A DNA stretch of 64,000 nucleotides, taken from the NCBI GenBank assembly GCA_032622095.1, contig CP136066.1, forward strand, positions 231,448,961 to 231,512,960. Direction: 5' to 3'. The notes under the pieces were generated by a model, which had not been told where the DNA came from, searched no databases, and saw nothing but the letters and a program-made list of their open reading frames with translations. This document shows positions 10,533 through 25,500 of this stretch, one piece after another. This DNA comes from Siphonodentalium dalli (Eukaryota > Mollusca > Scaphopoda > Gadilida > Siphonodentaliidae). A program made the position numbers and the translations under genes. Position 1 is the first letter of the stretch. The number at the start of each line of letters is the position of its first letter.

Positions 10533-13500
10533 CTGAAACAAATATATGTTAGAGCGTTATTTTGAGGTCGGGTCGAGACTTTATCCATCTTAAAACTGTT
10601 TGAAAATTTGGTCGTGTTTATATATCGTTAAAGTTTTATTTTTTTTATAAGACTGTGCTCGTAGTATGTTTTGATCATGCAATACATTCGAACCGGAAGT
10701 GATGAGAAGGCATGACTGCACGGAATTATCATTTAAACAAGAACTTTAAATCGTATAAAAAATTTAAATGAAGAATTTGAGAATCAGTATTGAGAATTTA
10801 TGTCTGCCAGATTATTGGAAACATGGTTTAATAATATTTATGTTTTTGTTTTACGTTGTTTTGGTCCTTTACCTGATAAAAAAATAGTTCTGAAAAATGG
10901 CTGCCAAAAAAAAAAAAAAAAAAAAAAATTTTTTTTTTATTTATTTTCTCGCAGACATGATTTCAGATGTTAGACTGAGTGCATACCCTAGTTCGGTTCA
11001 TAGTCTAGATAAAGCAGTGTGTTTGAAAGGTAAATTGTGCATGTGGCGCTGGAATTTTGTCCCTATGCGGGTTACTATAGACGGTTGAGCCCTGCATCTT
11101 GTGATGCCACTAGCCCCCCCCCCCTCATGAGCTCTCGTTTCGAGACTATTTTACAACAATGTATGGACCAACACCACATACTCACCAGAACGCTCCTTTA
11201 TCTAGTAACTCTGTACCTTTATCTAGTAACTATGTACCTTTATCTAGTAACTATGTACCTTTATCTAGTAACTATGTACCTTTATCTAGTAACTATGCTC
11301 CTTTATCTAGTAACTCTGTACCTTTATCTAGTAACTATGTACCTTTATCTAGTAACTATGTACCTTTATCTAGTAACTATGTACCTTTATCTAGTAACTA
11401 TGTACCTTTATCTAGTGACTATGTACCTTTATCTAGTAACTATGTACCTTTATCTAGTAACTATGTACCTTTATATAGTGACTATGTACCTTTATCTAGT
11501 AACTATGTACCTTTATCTAGTAACTATGTACCTTTATCTAGTGACTATGTACCTTTATCTAGTAACTATGTACCTTTATCTAGTAACTATGTACCTTTAT
11601 CTAGTAACTATGTACCTTTATCTAGTAACTATGTACCTTTATCTAGTAACTATGTACCTTTATCTAGTAACTATGTACCTTTATCTAGTGACTATGTACC
11701 TTTATCTAGTAACTATGTACCTTTATCTAGTAACTATGTACCTTTATCTAGTGACTATGTACCTTTATCTAGTGACTATGTACCTTTATCTAGTAACTAT
11801 GTACCTTTATCTAGTGACTATGTACCTTTATCTAGTGACTATGTACCTTTATCTAGTAACTATGTACCTTTATCTAGTAACTATGTACCTTTATCTAGTG
11901 ACTATGTACCTTTATCTAGTGACTATGTACCTTTATCTAGTAACTATGTACCTTTATCTAGTAACTATGTACCTTTATCTAGTGACTATGTACCTTTATC
12001 TAGTGACTATGTACCTTTATCTAGTAACTATGTACCTTTATCTAGTAACTATGTACCTTTATCTAGTAACTATGTACCTTTATCTAGTGACTATGTACCT
12101 TTATCTAGTGACTATGTACCTTTATCTAGTAACTATGTACCTTTATCTAGTGACTATGTACCTTTATCTAGTAACTATGTACCTTTATCTAGTAACTATG
12201 TACCTTTATCTAGTGACTATGTACCTTTATCTAGTAACTATGTACCTTTATCTAGTAACTATGTACCTTATTGACGCTCCTTTATCTAGTAACTATGTAC
12301 CTTTATCTAGTAACTATGTACCTTTATCTAGTAACTATGTACCTTTATCTAGTAACTATGTACCTTATTGACGCTCCTTTATATAGGGGTAGTAACTATG
12401 TACCTTATTGACGCTCCTTTATATAGGGGTAGTAACTATGGTAACTATGTACCTTATTGACGCTCCTTTATCTAGTAACTATGGTAACTATGTACCTTAT
12501 TGACGCTCCTTTATATAGGGGTAGTAACTATGTACCTTTATCTAGTAACTATGTACCTTATTGACGCTCCTTTATATAGGGGTAGTAACTATGTACCTTA
12601 TTGACGCTCCTTTATATAGGGGTAGTAACTATGGTAACTATGTACCTTATTGACGCTCCTTTATCTAGTAACTATGGTAACTATGTACCTTTATCTAGTA
12701 ACTATGTACCTTTATCTAGTAACTATGTACCTTATTGACGCTCCTTTATCTAGTAACTATGGTAACTATGTACCTTTATCTAGTAACTATGTACCTTTAT
12801 CTAGTAACTATGTACCTTATTGACGCTCCTTTATCTAGTAACTATGGTAACTATGTACCTTTATCTAGTAACTATGTACCTTTATCTAGTAACTATGTAC
12901 CTTATTGACGCTCCTTTATCTAGTAACTATGGTAACTATGTACCTTATTGGATTTAGTCTTGAGAACAGACTGCGCTCGTAGCTTGTATTTCTCGAATTC
13001 CTCTCTGAGCTGCATCAGTTCATTCTTGTATGTACGACTCGACTCAAGATCCACATTATCATTATCAGGCATTCCAAAAATATCTGGAAAAAAAGTATGA
13101 ATATAAAACTTAACGATAGCCATATTAACATATTTGTTTTTTGAATAAAAAACATAAGGAATGCAATTCGGACAAAATTATGCATGTTGCGAGAAAAAGT
13201 TGAAAAACAGGGATAACTCTACAGGTGCACAGGTTCCCAAGGTACTAAATATCTGAGACAAGTTTAAAAAACATTTACTAAAAATGTAGGAATAAAAGCT
13301 CGAACAAAGTTATGTTGGACAAACAGACAGACGGCAAGATGGATGGACGAATAAGCTAATTCCTACACACTCCATAACTTTGTTACGGGGGGATACTAGT
13401 AATAAATGTGTCAATGAAATTGTAATTCAACTTGGAGAGGCATTATGTTATGCTGAGCAGTCAATGGAATAATAAAGAACAAGGAAAGTAGAAACGTTTT

Positions 13501-16500
13501 AGAGAAGGGATTGTTTTCTAGATGGAACTGTGAGATGACTGCTTGCAGCCATATTTCCTGTGAAAACGATATTTGACAAAATACAATAGCTCCAATCAAG
13601 TGGTCAAGATGGCCACTGATCAGTGATGGCCATGTTTTTTTCAATGAAAATGGCTACCACCTTGAGATCACCCAAAAGATCCATATGACATTTGAGATGA
13701 ATTTGATGAAAACTGATGCCTGCATAGCATGCCAATTTGAATGACTTAGTTCCCATCTAGAGGACACCCTGAAGATCCATGTGAAGTTTGGGATCAATCG
13801 GATGGACAATGTTGGCTGTAGGCTGTGCTGAAGGATTTAGTCATGCAAAGAGTAAGCTATGTTTTTGATAGAAAATCATTAAAATTTGATACCTTCCTAG
13901 TAAAATTTTCAAAACAATTCGCCAATAAATGTGGGCTGCAGGGTGTGCCAATGGATTTAAATGTGAATCCATATGTTGACAGACACACACACATGGACGA
14001 CAGATGCCAACCCATGGAAATAGCTCAAACTTTACTTAGTGAACTTTAGCAAAACAATTACTGTGAACCATGGTGATCAACGGTGTGTGTGTAACCCATT
14101 GAGAGCCCCACATAGACTGGAGCAGACCACACTCTGTAGTGCATGCTTCCATCTGTGTGAGGCTCCCTGTGGGTTAAACATCAAACTTTATCAGTGAGGT
14201 TTGAGATGGATGTCTTAGATTTCTCACCAAACCTGAGTTTAATGTGCCTGTCATTTGCAGAATGAGGTCACTGTAAGGTGAATTTAGTGACACTATCCTG
14301 CATAGCGGGCTAGCATCACTAAATTCACCCTCTGGCGACCTAATTCTGCATGCCCTCATCTGCTATGGGAGACCTAGACTCAGATTGAGGTTCCCAAATG
14401 CTGAATATTGTGATGTACACCCATTGGGAACCTCGATTATGCAATGACCGTCTGCCAATTTAGGGATATAGAGAAACTAAACTGAAAAAAAAATAGAATC
14501 CATGTGAAGAAGTTTCTACAGAAATTAGATAATAAAGAAACTTTCCAGAGAAGATGAGGCCTAAGCAGAAATGAGGTCCCCAGACATAATTTACTGGACG
14601 ACTTTTGTAAATTCCGCTATAAACTGGGGACGAGTTGTAGATTCTATTTATTACATGATCCAAAACCTCGACGAAACATACTGAAATCAACAAATAGGAC
14701 TCGAAAATAAGATCGGCTTCTATAAGGCATGCGATGACGTTTCACTGAACTATGCGTTATTTGTCCGCGTAAAGAAATAGTCCAGATAAATAATGACTCT
14801 TTGGCGTATTAAATAGTGTATATTTAACTTTTAAACTCTTCATTCATTATAGTTTGTTGGAAAAATATTGGAAGCCATAGTATTTTAAGACGTAGCATAC
14901 GGAATGTAAACATACGACAAACCGGAACTCAAATGTCACCCTGGCACTATTTCCTGTTATTAAACGAACGTTTAATATCACAATTTATAGAATGGGTTTA
15001 TTGAATGGAATAAGAGCAGAATCATGTAATAAATATAGCTTCAGGGCTCGATGCTAGCCCACTATGCTGGATAGCGTCACTAAATTCACCCTCTGGGGAC
15101 CTCATTCTGCAAATGACAGACACACTAAAATCAGACTTGGGTTCACTCTGTGTTGAGTGTTTTCCTTATCGCACTGGAAGGGATATATCAAGGTTTTGGA
15201 GAGGTGATTTGTTGGAGAATAAGACATTGTGCTAATCTGTCTTAATAGTGTGTGTTAATTTAAGACTATAGATACTTCCCAGAAGATGAGGCCTAAGCAG
15301 AATGAGGTCCCCCAGAGGGTGAATTTGGTGATGCTAGCCCTCTGGGAAGCTCATTCTTGCCCTGATTAACCCTTTACCCAACAAACCGGCCAAAACCGGC
15401 CAAATAAAGCTTCAACAGCCTAAAATATCTTCGGTCTGTCTCAATAGAACCATACCAATATGGATATCATTGGAACCGGCTCCTTGACCACATTGTGATA
15501 GTTACAGTTAGCCCTGTGCCAATGCATTCTCTTGTATATGCGAGTCGACCATAGGTCGCCTCGCATATATAAGAGAATGCATTGGCCTAAAAAAAATCTT
15601 TTTTTAACACTTTTTACCATTTTTTCTTACATTCTTTAACAATTTTATAAGTTTTAATGTGCTAAGCCAATGCATTCTCTTATATATGCGAGGCGACCTA
15701 TGGTTGACTCGCATATATAAGAGAATGCATTGGCACAGGGCCCTTCTGTTGGGTAAAGGGTTAATACCTTGTAAGTTAACAGGAGTGTCTGATCTTTCAT
15801 TTGCTTTGATTAACAATCCTTTCATCTTTTGTAATTTTGCTGCGAGAGAAGGTGCATCAAGGTTGTCGTCATCCTCCATCGTAATGTCCGGGGAGTGTGC
15901 CGTGCTCACCAGAACGGTGTTTTCCATATCGAGCTGAGCTATCCTATCCTTTAGTTTCTGAATGGCTAACTGATCCTGGTACCTCAATCGTTCGTAGTTT
16001 CCTACAACTCCCGAGAGTTCAGATAATTTATTCTCGAGGCTGCATATCCTTCCTTCACTTTGTTTAGCCGTATAGGTAGAGCGAGCCTCGGCTTCGTTTG
16101 CTTTACCCTCGACCGACGTAACCTGAGAAGTGTGAACAATCTGAAACGGAAAACACAAAACCTCAGAACACCATTCAGTTCAGTTCTAATTAAAAGAACC
16201 ATGTACTAAATATCAAGAAATTCTGTTGATTATTGCTCAAGTTACCATCCTGACAACCCGAAAACAGCAATTTCTAAGTTTAATAAGGGGCATCACTCAG
16301 TCAAAAATCATTGGACTGTGACCAAATTCGAACTTGGCCTGCGAATTCTCAAAAGTGAACCATGCACCAAGGTCAAGGTCACTGAGAACATGGCATTTTT
16401 ATTTATTTGGCCTCAAGTAAGCCTGAGTTTAGCATGCCTGTCATTTGCAGAATGAGGTCCCCAGAGGGTTAATTTAGTGATGCTATCCCGCATAGATATG

Positions 16501-19500
16501 GATATATGCCGATTTAGAAATATCCCCAAATATTCAATGGTGTACATCGATAACAACTGAGTGGATAACCAACCAATAAAATAATCACCTTCATCTCGTC
16601 CATTTCTTTTTGTAAATTGAGCAAGAGTTCCGACGGTTGTCCACATTTCTCTTCGGCCGTCTGTAGTCGTCGCCGCACATCATTAAGATCAGCTGACAGC
16701 CTTTCTATCATTCTTTCGTACTCTACAGATTTGTCAGGCTTGCTGTGTTTTTCCATCAAAATATTAAGAGCTGATTGTGTCGAATCCAGCTGGAAATGAA
16801 AGTGTCAATACAAGTGAATTAAAGACATATTACCCATAGAGAGTCCCACATAGCCTGGAGCAGACGACTCCGTAGTGCATGCTTCCATCTATGTGAGGCT
16901 CACAGTGGGTAAATGTAACCCATAGAGAGCCCTACATAGCCTGGAGCAGACGACTCTCCGTAGTGCATGCTTCCATCTCTGTGAGGCTCACAGTGGGTAA
17001 ATGTGACCCATAGAGAGCCCCACATAGCCTGGAGCAGACGACTCTCCGTAGTGCATGCTTCCATCTATGAGAGGCTCACAGTGGGTAAATGTAACCCATA
17101 GAGAGCCCCACATAGCCTGGAGCAGACGACTCTCCGTAGTGCATGCTTCCATCTCTGTGAGGCTCACAGTGGGTAAATGTGACCCATAGAGAGCCCTACA
17201 TAGCCTGGAGCAGACGACTCTCCGTAGTGCATGCTTCCATCTATGTGAGGCTCACAGTGGGTAAATGTGTAAAAATAGATAAGGCGACACCAATTTTTAA
17301 GTCTGGTTTACGAACATGTGGGGAGAAAAAAAGTAGATGCAGGAGGGAAAAAAATAAAAATAAAAAACATTGTCCCCCCAATTTATATAAAGAAAATCGT
17401 GGAATTTTACATAAATTAAAAAAAAATGTTTTTGAATGAAATTCTGAACCAGACATTTCTTGTCATGAAACACATGAAAATATGGATCTGTAAATGATCA
17501 TAAGCAGAATCGGATGCGACAGCACATGAAAATCAGTACGCGTGTAAAAACAATTGGGAGAAAAAAGTTTTATTTTTTTCATGAAATGGAAAAAAAGTTG
17601 TAGGAGGTGTTCGTAAACCAGACTTAAAAAATGGTCTCGCCTAAGTCTGTAAAAACATCACCACTAAGAAGAACATGAATAAATAGTTAAACCTTCTTCT
17701 TATATTAAAGACATATGTGACCCGCCATATCAAATCCAGTCGTAAGTCGGGATTTTTTTACCCTGTGCCAATGCATTCTCTTATATATGTGAGTCGACCA
17801 TAGGTCGCCTCGCATATATAAGAGAATGCATTGGCCTAACAATTTTTTATCATTTTTTAAAAATAAATGTTTCTTACAATTTTTAGGACATAAAATAAAA
17901 AACATCCATTACCCTGCAGGGAGCCCCACACATATATAGAAGCATATAGAAGAGTGTCGTCTGATCATGTTTATCTGGGGCTCTGTATGGGTGAAATTAT
18001 AAAATTGTTAAAGAATACAAGAAAAAATTATTAAAATTGTAAAAAATTGTTAGGCCAATGCATTCTCTTATATATGCGAGGCGACCTATGGTCGACTCGC
18101 ATATATAAGAGAATGCATTGGCACAGGGTAAAAAAAATTACGACTGGATTTGATATGGCGGGTCACATATTATGGACTTGTTTGTGGACGTGAAACTGAT
18201 AAGTTATTATTCAGGCTCTGTGCCAACTGGAGGAATGTAGCATTTTAGTAACATCGCTGAAAATCTCAAGCAAATCGACCGTACAACTCCATAGAAAACA
18301 TCATCTGAACTACGCTCAATTGTAAATATTTACTTCTCGATTCGGGATGAAACTATCTGCGATAAACTAATGAAAACTGTTTCACCTTCGAGGGTCACTG
18401 CATTCAATTAATATTTATTACATGATTCTACCCTTATTCCATTCAATAAACCCATTTTATAAATTGTGTTATTAAACGTTCGTTTAATAACAGTAAATAG
18501 TGCCAGGTGACCTTTGACTTCCGGTTTGTGGTCTGTTAACAAACATTCCATACGCTACGTCTCAAAATACTATGGCTTCCAATATTTTTCCAACAAACTA
18601 TCATGAAGAGTTTGAAAAATTATATCATTAAATATACGCCATTAAATGCGCCAAAGAGTCTTTATTTAATTGGGACTATTTCTTTATGCGGCAAACAACG
18701 AATAGTTACGCGAAACATCATCGCATGTCTTATAGAAGCCGATGTTAGATTCGCGTCCCATTTGTTGATTTAAGTATGTTTTGTCGATGTTTTGGATCAT
18801 GCAATAAATAGAATCTACAACTCGTCCCCAGTTTATAGCGGAAATTACAAAACTCGACCAGTAAATTAGGTCTGGACTAGGCTCCTGCGAATATTCGATA
18901 TTCGATTCGAGATTCGATTCGAAAGTCAAATTCGATTCGAATTTGAGTCGAAATTTCGAATATACTTTGACGGAAACGTAAGCTGTTTACGGACAAGTAC
19001 ACATGTCAATCTTAGCTGTTTTTGTGGCATTTAATTCCAGAAAATTATGTATATATACACCTAATAATTCTTATTCTACATCGCGGATGTTCGCATGCTA
19101 TTAAATATAATTATAGCCAGCAATTAGCCACTATAGGACGACTAAATACGATGGGAATTATAGCTTTAAAATGGTAGCAAAAGCTCGGAGATTGCCGATG
19201 GACCGACGACGCGAGTAGCTATCGGTTGCTATGAGACTGAGCAACCGATAGGTTATCCATCATCTATCCGTCTCAGATTCCGCGTTATGTAATATTGTTG
19301 AGACTGTAAACAACACGTGTTCCCGGTGTTGAAAAGAGCATTTTGGCGGTGTTTTCTTTTGAAGCTGTCTTTCAGTTTCGGAGCTTTCGTTTACACTGGA
19401 CAAAATGTCAACAGTCATTCATGTTTATTTTAAAGGTACTCAATCCGATAAAACTCCTCTCAATTACTATTTCAATGGCTTCAGGGGTCAAAAATATTTG

Positions 19501-22500
19501 ATTCGAGTCAAGGAAGTCACCCATCAAAGCTCAGATTTGTTAGATATCGATTTTAGAAATCTATTATTTTTCATTATCGGGAATACTTTCTGGCCCAGAA
19601 CTCAGTCATAATTGCGTTATTATTACCACTTGATTTTAGAGTTATCCATCCTTGTCTGTTTGAATAGATTTTGGTGAACACATCCTGAGCAGATTACGGC
19701 AGTTGAAGGCAATTATTAGTACTCATCTCGAGTAAATAACAAATTTCAAAAATTATTAGTACTCATCTCGAGTATATAACAAATTTCTATGAGCTTTGTT
19801 TGATGGGTTCCTCGACTCGAATCAAATATTTTTTACCCCCAAAGCCAAAGAAATAGTAATATAGGACCCTCTGATCGGATTGTTGTTGTTGGAATCTGTT
19901 GAGATGGGGACCCTCTGTTCGGATTGAGTACCTTTAAACATGATAAAGCTTCTGGCAGTGCAGGGACTTACACGTGTGATGAATGCAACATGGTTTATAA
20001 AACGCAAGCATCTGGGACAACTACCCATCTATGGAATCATCTACCCTGCGACTGTTGTTGCGTCTTCAAGTTTATAACGAGTGTTTCCGAATGCCGAATT
20101 GCAATTTTGCATGTACATGCAGACTATATAAATTTTGCGTGATTTTAGTTCCGATAATCCGTTTAGTGGCAATATATTAATTGTTGTGATGGCAGCATGG
20201 ACGTTTTAATTTATTTTTTTTTCTCGACAATTATAAATCGAAGTTAATAGTATCTCAAAAGACGGTTCATCGCCACATAAGTTGTGATGGAACTTCATGC
20301 ATGTAGTTCATAGAACGTTTCACAAATCGTCTAATCGTTAACAAAACATGCCTAATTGAGAAGCAACACACATATATGATTCGATTCGATATTCGATTCT
20401 ATATTCGATTCGATTTCGTGAATTCGATTCGATCAAAATATCCAATTCGCAGGACCCTAGTCTGGACCTCGCCAAAGGCTCGGTCCAGACCTAATTTACT
20501 AGACTCGTTTTGTAAATTCCGCTATAAACTGGGGACTCGTTGTAGATCCTCTATATACGAATGACAGTGTGTATTGTCAATTTGGATATATTATTTGTTA
20601 AAATAACTACTTTGAGCAAGATTATTCTCCATTTCATTTGACCACCCTACTGGAGTGTTTCACATCACTTTAAGATTATTCTCCATTTTATTTGACCACC
20701 CTACTGGAGTGTTTCACATCACTTTAAGATTATTCTCCATTTTATTTGACCACCCTACTGGAGTGTTTCACATCACTTTAAGATTATTCTCCATTTCATT
20801 TGACCACCCTACTGGAGTGTTTCACATCACTTTAAGATTATTCTCCATTTCATTTGACCACCCTACTGGAGTGTTTCACATCACTTTAAGATTATTCTCC
20901 ATTTCATTTGACCACCCTACTGGAGTGTTTCACATCACTTTAAGATTATTCTCCATTTCATTTGACCACCCTACTGGAGTGTTTCACATCACTTTAAGAT
21001 TATTCTCCATTTCATTTGACCACCCTACTGGAGTGTTTCACATCACTTTAAGATTATTCGCCGTTTATATGTGACCACCCTAATGGAGTGTTTCACATCA
21101 CTTTAAGATTATTCGCCGTTTATATTTGACCATCCTACTGGAGTGTTTAACATCACTTTAAGATTATTCGCCGTTTATATTTTATCACCCTACTGGAGTG
21201 TTTAACATCACTTTAAGATTATTCGCCGTTTATATTTTATTACCCTACTGGAGTGTTTCACATCACTTTAAGATTATTCTCCATTTCATTTGACCACCCT
21301 ACTGGAGTGTTTCACATCACTTTAAGATTATTCGCCGTTTATATTTGACCACCCTAATGGAGTGTTTCACATCACTTTAAGATTATTCGCCGTTTATATT
21401 TGACCACCCTAATGGAGTGTTTAACATCACTTTAAGATTATTCGCCGTTTATATTTTATCACCCTACTGGAGTGTTTAACATCACTTTAAGATTATTCGC
21501 CGTTTATATTTTATCACCCTACCGGAGTGTTTCACATCACTTTAAGATTATTCTCCATTTCATTTGACCACCCTACTGGAGTGTTTCACATCACTTTAAG
21601 ATTATTCGCCGTTTATATTTTATCACCCTACCGGAGTGTTTCACATCACTTTAAGATTATTCTCCATTTCATTTGACCACCCTACTGGAGTGTTTCACAT
21701 CACTTTAAGATTATTCGCCGTTTATATTTGACCACCCTAATGGAGTGTTTCACATCACTTTAAGATTATTCGCCGTTTATATTTGACCACCCTAATGGAG
21801 TGTTTAACATCACTTTAAGATTATTCGCCGTTTATATTTTATCACCCTACTGGAGTGTTTCACATCACTTTAAGATTAATCGCAGTTTATATAGTTGACT
21901 ATGGTTAGCATTATTTTTGGGCAATTAATCGATTATTAATTAATAATTATATAATGAGGTCCCCAGAGGGTGAATTTAGGCCTCATTTTCTCTGGAAAGT
22001 TTATTTCTTATCAAATGTCTATAGAAACTTCTTCACATAGATTCTATTTCTTTTTTAGTTTAGTTTCACCAAATTGGCAGACGACGCATTGAATAATCGA
22101 GGATCCAAATGGGTGTACATCACAATATTAATCATTTGGGAACTTCAATCTGAGTCTTCATGTACATGTATGTCTCCCATAGCAGATGAGGCCATGCAGA
22201 GTGTGGTCCCCAGAGGGTGAATTTGGAGATGCTAGCCTGCTGTGCGCAGTAGAATCACTAAAGTCACCCTCTGGGGACCTCATTCTGCAAATGACAGGCA
22301 CACTAAACTCAGACCTGGACAGTAATGTAAGACATCCATCTCAAACCTCACCGATAAAGTTTAATGTTTATCCCACAGGGAGCCTCACACAGATGGAAGC
22401 ATGCACTACAGAAAGTCGTCTGCTCCAGTCTATGTGGGGCTCTCTAAGGGTTATACACACTAAACTCAGGCTTGAATTTGAAGACTGAAGAATTACCTGT

Positions 22501-25500
22501 TGTTCGAGGTAATCTTTGGCTGATCTTTCCTTCGTTACGACTTTTTGTAGTTCTCTCAGCATCGCGGCATGAGTTATCTGTTCCTGTTCACGCTCATGTT
22601 GCTCAACAATTATCTTACTCCTCATCTGGAAAAATAAAAGCCTTAAAATAAACTAGGAATTCTCCTTGTATTAACAACTCGTAATTCCAACAAAGGGCCA
22701 TAACTGTGGTGAAAATTGGTGGGCTGAACCAAATTCGAACTTGACCTGTATTTGGGATGGGCTTACTGATGGGTGAATACAGTAAAACACAGACTGGGCT
22801 TATCCTCAGGGATGGGCATACTGACAGGAGTACAGTAATGCCCTAAATAATCAGCTCCTTAACCACAGCATAATTATGGGTAACTTTTCAGGATTTAGTT
22901 GGAAATATGGCTTGTTGCCATTCATCGGAAAGCTCTCAGTGCGAGTATACTGGAAGTTGAAAATAATAGATACTAGGGGTGCCACGATTAATCGTATAAT
23001 CGATGAACAGTTGATAAAGCCGATAATCGATTACCATTTCCGTCGTCGATTAATCTCCGTTATTTATTTCGAACGTCGGAAAGTGCCGGGTATTATTGAA
23101 TACCCTGTTTGTTTTACACAGTTTAATCTACAACTGAAGGTTTAATAACCTTTGATCGTGCATCAGAGAGATTCCGACAACATGAGTATACTTAGATGTT
23201 ACTAATACAGGCCATCACTTATTGTGTGGTGACTGCTGAATGAAACTCACTATTATCAATTACTTAACTTGTTCTGAGTCCTGAAATTTCTGGGTGGGGG
23301 GGCACCTTTGTAATTGTTGTCCACACTCTGGAAATTTGCTGAAACTTATAGTTTCCGTAACATTAGATTCCTTTTTTAGGAAGCGCCGGCGGTCCGTCAT
23401 GCATTCCTACTATTGTTTGTATGTTTGGCTATTCATAACACTGAAATTAATGGCTACATTCGTTCTATTGAAATCACAATTATTATAACCATCACATCGT
23501 CGAGAAATGCGCTGGTATTGAATACATTGAGCTCATTAGTCATTACCGGTGGTTTATGGTGCACTTATTAATGTAAAAATTACATCAGCCGAGTTTTTTA
23601 ACCAACACCCAGCCAATAGGCCATATTACGGAATACTTCCACTGTTATTGATATTAGGTACGATTAATCAAAATCAATAATCGTGGCACCTCTAATAGAT
23701 ACCTCAGCTATGTTCTTGTCACAGTCCATTCTCAGAGTTTGTTTTATGGTTTATGAACCCCCTCCCCATTCCACAGAGTTTGTTTTATGGTTTATAAACC
23801 CCCTCCCCATTCCAGAGTTTGTTTTATGGTTTATGATGTACATTACTATAATAATAGATACCTCAGCTATGTTCTTGTCACGGTCCATTCTCAGAGTTTG
23901 ATTTTTAATCTTCTCTTCTTCAATACAAATTTGCAGTTCTTCAGTTTCCAGCTAAAACATAAAACATTAATTTTTATATACTGTAATTCAATTGAGTATT
24001 TGTCACTAAAAACAATCATTGTGATTGGCCGAGAGCGGCTAACTTTAGTTTTCGATTCACCGACATCGGCCGCTTCAGCGTGCATCAAATCTGAATGTAG
24101 CATGGTAAAATTTCATCGGCGCAGAACGGAGTAGCGAAACGAGCCAACCCGCCCCACAGGAAATTGTCACAGAGCAGTGTTCCGAGTAACACAATGAACA
24201 AACCCAACGATTTGTGCATGGTGACAACGGCAAAATGAAAGTCTCGATTCGTGTCATGAAAATGACTAAATGATACTTTTTATACAGTTTTTTTTGCAAA
24301 TTCCTTGCTAGATTGAATTACAATGGAGATAAACGTACCCTGTTGAGTTGTAAATTCTGGGATTCGAGCATGAAAACAATTTGTCATTTTCATGACACGA
24401 ATCGAGACTTTCATTTTGCCGTTGTCACCGTGTACAAACTGTTTTCATGCTAATTAACCCTTACTAAACTAAATACAAGCCAGTCATTTGCAGAATGAGG
24501 TCCCCAGAGGGTGAGTTTAGTGATGCTATCCCACATAGTGGGCTAGCATCACCAAATTCACCCTCTGGGGACCTCATTCTGCATGGTCTCATCTGCTATG
24601 GGGGAGACTAAGATTAAGTTCCCAAATGGTGAATATTGTGATATACACCCATTGGGAACCTCGATTATACAATGTGTCGTCTGCTAATTTGGGGATTTAG
24701 AGACACTAAACTAAAAAATAGATTCTATGAGAAGAAGATTCTATAGAAATTTGATAATAAAGAAACTTTCCAGAGAAGATGAGGCCAAAGCAGAATGAGG
24801 TCCCCAGAGGGTGAATTTAGTGATGTAGCCTGCTACGTGGGATAGCGTCATTAAAGTCACCCTCTGGAGACCACCCCCGTGTACGTGGTACGCCCAAAGC
24901 CGAGGATACGGCCAAAGCCGAGGAAATGGGAAAGTCATTTTCACGTATATGATATGAGGATATGTTTGTTTCTCATTGTAAAACAGACATCGAGCATCGT
25001 ATGCTTTTGCTCACTCAAATTTTCGAGAACATCCATTCACTAGTGTAGTTCCTGGACTTCCACGCTTCCAAAACAAATGCCGGTATATAGTTGAATCTGT
25101 CAATGAAGCATATGATTGGACAGAATTTAAAAAATCTGTGTCGTTCTCAATATCCGCGCGATATGAAGGGACCACTGTCGGTCCAGAAAGATCCGAAAGG
25201 CACAGATGAAGATCCGACCAAACGCTGAGTTTCTGTGCAGTAAATATGCGTATTACTTAAGGAGTTCTGATGAGTTTTCGAGTGTGTATGTTTATCTGAG
25301 ACTGATCAATTGGACTGCGAATGACATCGAAAATATGAATCCATAAGATATTCGAAATATTGTGTGCATATATATTATGAATATGTTTCAATTGAAATTA
25401 ATTGAACATCCATCTCAGCATTCAGATTTGCGATCTCAAGAACGTGAATGAATGATAACGCGATGCCTTGATCACACGCACGTGAATGCTGCCGTTCGCA

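Larger units (their letters stand above)
18878..20459 (+). mobile_element. hAT-like transposon remnant with BED finger
   Basis: Flanked by the 8-bp target duplication GTCTGGAC (18870-18877 and 20460-20467). TIRs are TAGGCTCCTGCGAAT and, inverted, TAGGGTCCTGCGAAT, followed by repeated ATTCGATTCGA motifs. It contains an ATG at 19405 and a BED-type zinc-finger segment, plus a nested K element. The rest of the transposase is missing. Confidence 0.85.

Noticed and set aside
11037-12371. Two overlapping plus-strand frames (444 and 371 codons) in the 21-bp array
   Set aside because: These are by-products of the 7-codon unit. The real function of the region is intron 8 of the minus-strand golgin.
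11190-12943. CRISPR-like array
   Set aside because: Direct tandem units without spacers, in a eukaryotic intron.
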